From positions 1 through 14,737 of the forward strand of contig CAZFAP010000122.1 in assembly GCA_964516325.1 (NCBI GenBank): a stretch of DNA of 14,737 bases, written 5' to 3'. The DNA comes from CAZFAP01 sp964516325 (GTDB lineage Bacteria; Auribacterota; JABMQX01). The translations under genes were made by a program, and so were the position numbers. Position 1 is the first letter of the stretch; each line of letters opens with the position of its first letter. Shown in pieces: positions 6,737 to 12,072 of the stretch. Under the pieces are notes generated by a model. That model was not told the DNA's origin and searched no databases. It saw only the letters and a list, made by a program, of their open reading frames with translations.

Positions 6737-6757
6737 TAGTCGTTGACCAAACGACTA
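6737..6757. promoter_or_regulatory. Perfect palindromic operator of the hic operon
   Basis: TAGTCGTT and AACGACTA are perfect 8-bp inverted half-sites separated by 5 bp. The palindrome begins 6 bp downstream of the -10 box, covering the predicted start site and early leader. Binding of a dimeric XRE repressor here would block transcription, which is standard autoregulation for toxin-antitoxin operons. Confidence 0.7.
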
Positions 6758-6763
6758 AATTAG

Positions 6764-6792
6764 AGTATAGGCGCCCACGGTTACAGCGTCAA
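6764..6792 (-). promoter_or_regulatory. Sigma70-type promoter of the XRE-hicB-hicA operon
   Basis: On the minus strand TTGACG (6792-6787) is separated by exactly 17 bp from TATACT (6769-6764). Each matches the consensus at five of six positions. Transcription should start near 6757, at the edge of the operator palindrome, leaving a leader of about 75 nt before the XRE gene. Confidence 0.7.
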
Positions 6793-6824
6793 CCCCTCGT
6801 CAAATGAAACGGAATCTGGGTGGA

Positions 6825-7074
6825 CTATGCTCGTTTCTGGTTTGTCTTTGGCTCTGGCCCGCGCTTGTTCCTCCGCAAAACGCGTTCCGCCGTCTTGTCA
6901 CGCTCTTCGACGAAGTGCCCTCCGCCCAAAAGCCGTCCGGTCCGTTCATGCCGCCGATTGGCGCGCTGCGTGGCAGGGTGCGCAACACCCGGAACCGCCC
7001 CTCTCGGCAACCGTGCCATAAAACCACACTCAGGGTCCCGGAGGACATCGTCAACAAGAGACATAGATATGGTG
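6825..7074 (-). pseudogene. C-terminal remnant of an IS200-like (RAYT-type) transposase, copy 2
   Basis: The minus strand encodes RRHERTGRLLGGGHFVEERD and ends RNKRGPEPKTNQKRA, then TAG (6825-6827). It aligns over its whole length with the fragment at 5227-5468, including the weaker upstream stretch with AVPGV. The frame happens to be open to 7214, but the catalytic N-terminal two thirds of the transposase is absent, so it is a fragment. Both copies point the same way and bracket the hic locus. Confidence 0.65.
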
Positions 7075-7204
7075 TAATCCTTCAGTTCAGCGATATCCGC
7101 GCCCTCCACAGTTCGATATCCCTGTGATTGCCGTCTTCCGAAGGTCGAGCGAGGGACGCCCTTCCACCCGTCACTGAGGCATTGCAAACTACCCGTTGCG
7201 GCGC

Positions 7205-7232
7205 TTGACTTCATCGCGACGAGCGGAATAAG
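7205..7232 (+). promoter_or_regulatory. Candidate promoter of the glycosidase operon
   Basis: TTGACT (7205-7210) and AATAAG (7227-7232) are 16 bp apart, about 95 bp upstream of the glycosidase ATG. The -10 match is weak. Nothing else is recognisable in 7128-7326. Confidence 0.3.
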
Positions 7233-7326
7233 CTGCCGACATCAAAACAGTAGGAAACCCAAGCACCATTTACCGCGAAGCGTTACAGAAGCAATTCCCT
7301 ATCATCGCCTTTGCGAGGAGAGGATC

Positions 7327-8871
7327 ATGAATCCCCGTTCGTTCAGTCGCCGCGATTTCCTGAAGACCACCGGCCTCGCCGCAGCCGCTGCCCTGCCGGG
7401 ACAACGGATTCTGGCGATGGGCGGCGTGGCCGAGGAGCAGGACCTGCTGTCTGTGGACCCAAAGCCGCTCTTCGACCTATCCCCTTACCTGTACATGCAG
7501 TTCATGGAGCCGCTTGGTGTGACGGACGCATCAGTGGACGCCGCGTGGGACTTCATCCGGGACGACTGGAGAGAAGACGTGGTCGAGATCAGCAAAGTGC
7601 TTGCCCCCACGCTTATCCGTTGGGGCGGGTGTTTCATCTCCTACTACCGGTGGAAGGAAGGGGTTGGTCCCAGAGACCGACGCAAGCCCATGTACAACCT
7701 CCTCTGGGGCGGTATCTACAACAACCAGGTGGGCACCCACGAGTTCGTGGATTTCTGCCGCCGAGTGGGCGCCGATCCGCTCATCGTCGTGAACTTCGAA
7801 TCGGACGGACGGCCCCACTGGGCGGTCTCGCCCAAAGGAGGCGACATCCGCTCCGGCAACGCGCAGGAGGCGCGGGAGTGGGTGGCCTACTGCAACGAGC
7901 CCGGCAACGCGGAGCGAATTGCGCACGGCCGGCACGAGCCCTACAACGTCAAGCTGTGGCAGATCGGCAACGAGACTTCCTACGGGGACGATTGGGACAG
8001 CGAGACGGCAGCCGTCAAGACCGTCCAGTTTGCGAAGGCAATGCGGAAGGCGGACCCCGACATCAAGCTCATCGCCTGGGGCGAGGGGGACTGGGCTGGA
8101 AGGATGTGCGAGGTCGCCGGGGAGGAGGTCCAGTACATCGCCTTCCACAACGGCTTTGGTCCGGGCGACGAAGGCTCGCCGCTGCGGGGCATCGAGTACC
8201 GAAAGGACCCGGACCGCACCTGGGAGTACCTCATGCGCGCCAAGAAGTTGCAGGAAGAGAAGATTCGGGACATGCGGGAGCGGGTCAGGAAATACGGCAT
8301 CCCTCTGGCGATGACGGAATGCCACTTTGGGCTCCCGGGGCGCAACCGGAACGAGGTTCTTTCCACGTGGGCGGCCGGTGTGGCCTACGCGACGGTGCTG
8401 AACGTCCATGAGCGGAACGGTGACGTGCTCAAGGTCGCCACGTTGGCCGATTTTTGCGGCACCCGCTGGCAGAACAACGCGATCATGATCCCGGTCCCGA
8501 GCGGCCAGCCCTTCATGATGCCCGTGGCCATGGCCATGAGCCTCTACCGCCACCACACGGGCGAGAAGGCCGTGACCGTGACCGGCGCCCCTGATGGATT
8601 GGACGCCGTGGCTAGCCGGACCGGCGGCAAGGTCTTCCTCCACGTGGTCAACACGCACCGGACGCGCTCGACCAGGGCGCGCTTCAAGGTGGACGGCATG
8701 AGGATCACGTCGGGTCGCATCTTCTGGTTCGCATTGGACCCCGAGTTCGAGACCTTCGAACACCGTCCTGAGAACACCTTTCCCCAGGAGATTGACCTTC
8801 AGCCCGGCCAAGCCTGGGTCTTTCCCCCGGCATCTGTCACCGCGGTAGAGCTGAGCGTCGTCCCCGCTTAA
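7327..8871 (+). CDS. Tat-exported glycoside hydrolase, GH51-like (alpha-L-arabinofuranosidase type)
   Basis: 514 residues. The N-terminus has a twin-arginine signal, SRRDFLK at residues 7-13, followed by an Ala-rich hydrophobic stretch, so the folded enzyme is exported. The body resembles a clan GH-A barrel of the GH51 type. IRWGGCFISYY (near residue 100) matches the early LRWPGG-like strand. LWQIGNE places the acid/base at E216. AMTECHFG places the nucleophile candidate at E331. The C-terminal ~140 residues look like the usual beta-sandwich. It probably cleaves terminal arabinofuranosyl or similar residues from polysaccharide outside the cytoplasm. GGAGAGG precedes the ATG. A secreted M23-PKD gene follows after 53 bp, probably in the same operon. 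The substrate is inferred and could be another furanoside or beta-glycan. Confidence 0.8.
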   Translation: MNPRSFSRRDFLKTTGLAAAAALPGQRILAMGGVAEEQDLLSVDPKPLFDLSPYLYMQFMEPLGVTDASVDAAWDFIRDDWREDVVEISKVLAPTLIRWGGCFISYYRWKEGVGPRDRRKPMYNLLWGGIYNNQVGTHEFVDFCRRVGADPLIVVNFESDGRPHWAVSPKGGDIRSGNAQEAREWVAYCNEPGNAERIAHGRHEPYNVKLWQIGNETSYGDDWDSETAAVKTVQFAKAMRKADPDIKLIAWGEGDWAGRMCEVAGEEVQYIAFHNGFGPGDEGSPLRGIEYRKDPDRTWEYLMRAKKLQEEKIRDMRERVRKYGIPLAMTECHFGLPGRNRNEVLSTWAAGVAYATVLNVHERNGDVLKVATLADFCGTRWQNNAIMIPVPSGQPFMMPVAMAMSLYRHHTGEKAVTVTGAPDGLDAVASRTGGKVFLHVVNTHRTRSTRARFKVDGMRITSGRIFWFALDPEFETFEHRPENTFPQEIDLQPGQAWVFPPASVTAVELSVVPA

Positions 8872-8924
8872 CTGCGATACTTCACGCAGTATAGTGGTTC
8901 CGCACCGAGGAAGAAGGAGGCGCC

Positions 8925-10328
8925 ATGAACCTGAAGGCATTCGTTCTGTGGCTCGCCTGGGTCATTCCGGTTTCCGGCATCACGCCGGAGGAGGCTGCCC
9001 GGATCAAGTACTCGAACCAGAGCTTCGTCTTTCTGGACGTCGGCGAGACGTACGTCTACAGGCTCAAGGACGCGAGGGAACGGCGCATCCACCTCCAGGC
9101 CGTGACGGAATACCCGGACAGCGTCATCGGCTTGATAAGGCGCGCGGAGGTCCTCGTGGAAATTGACGGCGACCCTCTCAAGCTCATTTGTGAGCCGTAC
9201 GTCATGCCAACCGAAATCGCTGGGCTTCGCATCCAGGCCGACACGACGAACCGCTGGATGGACCTCCCGAAACGCGTTCAGTTCTCCCTGTGGGACGTCT
9301 CGGACCCCGTAGTGGACACGGACCTGTTCGTGTTTCCGCTCGCCGGGTACAGTCTGTTCTGCCAGGGCACGCAGGGCTACAACGAGCCTGTGCACTTAGG
9401 CCACAGGGACGGCGATCCGGCAGGGCAGCGGTTCTACCACAACTACGGCTTCGACATGGCCGGCTTCGAGGGCCGCGACGAGGTCGTCGCCTGCGTGGAC
9501 GGTACCGTCATCGGCGTGTATCCCGACGTGGGAACGCTTATCTTCGAGGACGACCGCGGCATCGTTTTTGAGTACGGGCACATGGAGAAGATTTTTCCGG
9601 AGGTAAAGGAGGGGGTCAAGGTGAAGCGCGGGCAGAAGCTCGGCCTCCTCGGACGAAAGGGGGGTTCGGGCAACTTCTCCCACCTGCACGTCGGAGCATA
9701 TCTATCGAGGGACGATCTTGCAGCGGGGCGGAACTGCCGAAACCTGAACCTCTACCCCTGGTTGATGGAAGCCTTTCGCAAAGCCTCCGGCAGAACTCTC
9801 TTCGCCGTAGCCCGGCCCCACCACGCCGTTCGCACCGGAGAGAGCATCCGGTTCGATGGGACAAGGTCACTATCCTACGGCTCGAAGATAAAGACCTATC
9901 GCTGGGAGTTCCACGACGGGACCTCCGTAAATGGCGCCCGGGCGGAGAAAGTGTACGACCGGCCCGGCACGTACATGGCGACCCTCTGGGTCGAAGATGA
10001 ACAGGGATCGCGAGACGTGGACTTCTGCAAAGTGAAGGTCTATTCAAAGGACAAGGTCGAGGACGTCATGCCCATCCTCTTCCTGACCTACTCGCCTTCG
10101 CGGGGCGTCCGCGCCGGGCAGACCGTCTATTTCCGCGGCTGGCCTCAGGGAGAGGAAGCCGACGCCATCCGGATTGATTTCGGAGACGGGACGGTCATCG
10201 AGAAATATGCCCCCTATTCCGAGGTCCGCCACTCGTTTCAGAAACCAGGCATCCACATCGTCACCGCCACGACCACTGCCGCCGGCTTCAGCGTCACCCA
10301 GAAGCAGAAAGTGATTGTGGAGCGGTAG
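8925..10328 (+). CDS. Secreted M23 (LytM-like) metallopeptidase with two PKD domains
   Basis: 467 residues with a signal peptide (residues 1-18, LKAFVLWLAWVIPVSG). Residues 150-270 form a peptidase M23 domain: GYNEPVHLGH with candidate zinc ligand H157 or H160, YGFD with D177, YGHME with H219, and the H253-L-H255 pair. This is the M23 layout with a long spacer before the Asp. VKVKRGQKLGLLG is the typical M23 beta-hairpin. Two PKD-type Ig folds follow (about 297-375 and 388-465; RWEFHDGTS, IDFGDGT). Family members cut peptidoglycan cross-bridges or act as inactive scaffolds. Location is periplasmic or extracellular. AGGAGG lies 6 nt before the ATG. No catalytic residue appears lost. Confidence 0.82.
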   Translation: MNLKAFVLWLAWVIPVSGITPEEAARIKYSNQSFVFLDVGETYVYRLKDARERRIHLQAVTEYPDSVIGLIRRAEVLVEIDGDPLKLICEPYVMPTEIAGLRIQADTTNRWMDLPKRVQFSLWDVSDPVVDTDLFVFPLAGYSLFCQGTQGYNEPVHLGHRDGDPAGQRFYHNYGFDMAGFEGRDEVVACVDGTVIGVYPDVGTLIFEDDRGIVFEYGHMEKIFPEVKEGVKVKRGQKLGLLGRKGGSGNFSHLHVGAYLSRDDLAAGRNCRNLNLYPWLMEAFRKASGRTLFAVARPHHAVRTGESIRFDGTRSLSYGSKIKTYRWEFHDGTSVNGARAEKVYDRPGTYMATLWVEDEQGSRDVDFCKVKVYSKDKVEDVMPILFLTYSPSRGVRAGQTVYFRGWPQGEEADAIRIDFGDGTVIEKYAPYSEVRHSFQKPGIHIVTATTTAAGFSVTQKQKVIVER

Positions 10329-10387
10329 CGCAAGAGTAGGGTAGCATCTTAGTGCACTGATTCATAAATTCGATTACGTATTTTGAG

Positions 10388-10456
10388 ACAGGATTACAGG
10401 ATTGACAGGATTTCTCCGACGCTGCTTTCCCCCGCCCCTGGCGGGGTTATCCTGTC
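10388..10456. repeat. ACAGGATT tandem/inverted repeat with internal hairpin
   Basis: ACAGGATT occurs three times (10388, 10396 and 10405). GACAGGAT (10404-10411) is matched by the inverted ATCCTGTC (10449-10456). Between them CCCCGCC/GGCGGGG (10430-10446) forms a 7-bp hairpin. The whole resembles a folded dispersed intergenic element. It lies 60 bp after the M23 gene and might work as a transcription stop. The gene-free stretch 10329-10806 also holds a hairpin array (10541-10700) and a promoter (10708-10736). Confidence 0.5.
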
Positions 10457-10540
10457 AAAACGCGGGGGGCCGACGCCGCCCGATACGCTGTCGTATTTAC
10501 GAATTGGTGTACTCAGCCTCTGGCGAAGGCTCCGGCCGTA

Positions 10541-10700
10541 GTACCGCCGGCATCTTGTCCCGCCACGGCGGGAGGGCATCTTGCCCCCGGTTCGGCTTCG
10601 CCAACGCGAGACGAGGTGCTTGCCGTGTGAGGGCGGGACGCCCTCAGGACTGCCGCCGAGACAGCGGCGGTACGCCCGGCAGCGGCCGCGACTGCGCGGC
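10541..10700. repeat. Hairpin-array repeat, copy A
   Basis: A string of short palindromes: TCCCGCC/GGCGGGA (10558-10573), GGGC-ATCTT-GCCC (10574-10586), TGAGGGC-GGGAC-GCCCTCA (10628-10646), and an imperfect GCCGC/GCGGC stem with GAGAC in its loop (10652-10668). The leading GTACCGCCGGCATCTTG and the trailing GGCGGTACG then CGCGACTGC recur in the same order in copy B at 11637-11830. Copy A is the more decayed of the two. Confidence 0.65.
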
Positions 10701-10707
10701 GCTCAGG

Positions 10708-10736
10708 TTGACATGGCTCCCGGGAGTTGGTACACT
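10708..10736 (+). promoter_or_regulatory. Promoter of the DUF4258 toxin-antitoxin operon with palindromic spacer
   Basis: Consensus -35 TTGACA (10708-10713), a 17-bp spacer and TACACT (10731-10736). The spacer contains the perfect 10-bp palindrome CTCCCGGGAG (10717-10726), a possible operator for autoregulation. The start codon is about 70 bp downstream. Confidence 0.55.
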
Positions 10737-10806
10737 GGGAGGTGAAGAGTTGGCCCATTCGGCCCACCCGGGCGACGCGCCGTGTGCCGGAACAAGATGA
10801 TGAGAT

Positions 10807-11094
10807 ATGAACATCCGATACTACATTGACGCAGGCACCCGGGAGCCCCATATATACAATCACGCTGTGCGCGAGGATGAAGTGGAAGATGTCCTGCGCC
10901 GCCCCGGAGAGGATCGTCCGGGCAAGAGCGGTTCACGGGTCGCAATTGGGCGCACAATGCAGGGACGTTGCCTTCGCGTGATCTATGTGCCCGACCCGGA
11001 GCCAAACAGCGCGTTCGTGATCACAGCGTACGAGCTGAGCGGTAAACCACTGATAGCATACCGGCGGCGTCGCCGTCGGAAAGGAGAGAGATGA
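10807..11094 (+). CDS. DUF4258-family toxin of a toxin-antitoxin pair
   Basis: 95 residues. The core HIYNHAVREDEVEDVLRRPG, then the strands RVAIGRT, CLRVIYV and FVITAYEL, ending in YRRRRRRK, fit DUF4258, a BrnT/RelE-like small basic fold found in type II toxin-antitoxin loci. It would act in the cytoplasm, by analogy on RNA or the ribosome; no catalytic test is possible from sequence. It overlaps the next gene by 4 nt (ATGA), the usual toxin-first coupling in this family. No clear Shine-Dalgarno sequence precedes the ATG. Copies A and B of a hairpin array lie on both sides of the locus. Confidence 0.78.
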   Translation: MNIRYYIDAGTREPHIYNHAVREDEVEDVLRRPGEDRPGKSGSRVAIGRTMQGRCLRVIYVPDPEPNSAFVITAYELSGKPLIAYRRRRRRKGER

Positions 11095-11288
11095 AACAGA
11101 GCAAGTTCCCGCCAGGGTGGGATGAGAATCGGGTGAGGGAAGTGCTCGCACACTACGAGGCCCAAACCGAGGACGAGGCGGTTGCCGAAGATGAGGCCGC
11201 CCCCGAGGACTCATCCCAGACACTCATGGAAGTCCCAAACGAGCTTGTCCCGAAGGTGCGCGAGCTTATCGCCAGATTGGGAAGCTGA
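11091..11288 (+). CDS. Antitoxin partner of the DUF4258 toxin
   Basis: 65 residues, acidic, with the segment KFPPGWDENRVREVLAHYE, then TEDEAVAEDEAA and a C-terminal MEVPNELVPKVRELIARLG. This form is characteristic of the small proteins encoded directly after DUF4258 toxins. The C-terminal ME/VPxELVPxVRELI helix is shared by many such antitoxins. AAAGGAGAGAG gives a strong ribosome-binding site inside the 3' end of the toxin gene, and the ATGA overlap couples the two. A mutated paralogue without a toxin is at 2588-2815. Confidence 0.78.
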   Translation: MKQSKFPPGWDENRVREVLAHYEAQTEDEAVAEDEAAPEDSSQTLMEVPNELVPKVRELIARLGS

Positions 11289-11323
11289 ACCTAAAGACAG
11301 GGACCGCGCCGCCGTGCCCCAAC

Positions 11324-11542
11324 TCACCCTGGGGTGCTTGGCCCCATTTCCTCGAGAACGACCTGGCGAAGGGCGTCGGGGCCGCCGAAGCGCTTGGCCA
11401 GGTCCAGGACCTCGATTCCCGCGAGATGTCCTTCGCTGTCGTAGTCCACGGCTATCCCCTCGGCGACATGCTGTGTCGTGACGGTCGTTTCGCGAAAGAT
11501 AATGCTGAGTGCGTCCACCTCTGCGTCATACGAGATTTTCAC
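11324..11542 (-). CDS. DUF2283-family small protein
   Basis: 72 residues. MKISYDAEVDALSIIFRE, then VAEGIAVDYDSEGHLAGIEV and LDLAKR, is the signature of DUF2283, a short beta-rich family often found beside DUF4258 genes and thought to be antitoxin-like. The start is GTG with GGGAGG 7 nt upstream. It faces the DUF4258-antitoxin pair tail to tail, 35 bp apart, so it is a separate unit and may be a second, independent partner for the toxin. The C-terminal 15 residues after the conserved core are not family-specific. Confidence 0.8.
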   Translation of the reverse strand: MKISYDAEVDALSIIFRETTVTTQHVAEGIAVDYDSEGHLAGIEVLDLAKRFGGPDALRQVVLEEMGPSTPG

Positions 11543-11636
11543 CTGGCAGCCTCCCTTCAGATGTAGCAGTCATAAACCGCCGTAGCCGAAACCGCGCCGT
11601 TTCCCTGCAGAAGTGTATCACTGCCGCGGGGCTGTG

Positions 11637-11830
11637 TACCGCCGGCATCTTGCCGGCTGTCTCGGGGGCATCTTGCCCCCGGTTGTACCGCAGGCGTCTC
11701 GCCTGCATCCTCCACATCGGAGCAACTGGGTCTGGGGAGGTCCTTCTGAGGGCGGGACGCCCTCAGGACAGCCGCCGGGACGGCGGCGGTACGCTCCGCC
11801 GGCGCCCGCGACTGCCGCGCGGCCGGGCCC
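11637..11830. repeat. Hairpin-array repeat, copy B (constant loops, variable stems)
   Basis: Five perfect hairpins in a row: GCCGGC-ATCTT-GCCGGC (11641-11657), GGGGGC-ATCTT-GCCCCC (11664-11680), GCAGGC-GTCTC-GCCTGC (11690-11706), CTGAGGGC-GGGAC-GCCCTCAG (11746-11766) and GCCGCC-GGGAC-GGCGGC (11771-11787). Stems differ in sequence, yet the 5-nt loops are of two or three kinds. Together with copy A at 10541-10700 this makes direct repeats around the DUF4258/DUF2283 locus. The stretch 11543-11952 holds no gene. Confidence 0.75.
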
Positions 11831-11882
11831 TTCAGCCCCTCGTCCTCTGCTCGTCTATCCTGATTTCCTATGTCCGAGGTGG

Positions 11883-11927
11883 CATGGGCATCCTGCCCAT
11901 GAAACACGGGCCACGCCGAAGGCGTGG
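11883..11927. repeat. Two further hairpins of the same style
   Basis: CATGGGC-ATCCT-GCCCATG (11883-11901) and CCACGCC-GAA-GGCGTGG (11911-11927) are perfect 7-bp stems. The ATCCT loop is one base from the ATCTT loops of copy B, so they probably belong to the same repeat system. Confidence 0.6.
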
Positions 11928-11952
11928 TGCCACCACGAAGAAACCAGGCGCC

Positions 11953-12072
11953 TCAGCGCGTCGCCCCCTCGGCGATCTTCATCTCCTCCTGCGTCAGGCC
12001 GTACAGTTCACAGACCAGTTGGTCGATCTGCGGGTCGGTCGTCGCAATTTCCCGCTGAAGGACTGTCTTGTG
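11953..12072 (-). pseudogene. Detached C-terminus of a type IIG restriction-methylase (duplicate tail)
   Basis: In this frame the minus strand reads HKTVLQREIATTDPQIDQLV, then CELYGLTQEEMKIAEGATR and TGA. The intact gene at 13414 ends KTVLQREIETTDRQIDQLVY, then ELYGLTEEEIKIVEEAT. About 38 residues are clearly homologous. No start or methylase domain is attached. The fragment overlaps, in another frame, the last codons of the gene at 12008-13417. Confidence 0.75.

Noticed and set aside
6825..7214. 129-codon minus-strand ORF as a functional gene
   Set aside because: Only the C-terminal tail matches transposases, the catalytic part is absent, and the aligned copy at 5227 is broken by stops.
7531..8940. 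469-codon open frame on the minus strand across the glycosidase gene
   Set aside because: It has no recognisable domain, is rich in Arg/His/Val typical of antisense frames in GC-rich DNA, and overlaps a well-supported plus-strand gene with signal peptide and catalytic motifs.
11641..11787. CRISPR-like regular repeats
   Set aside because: The units are short palindromes with different stems, there is no constant 25-40 nt repeat, no spacer regularity and no cas gene.
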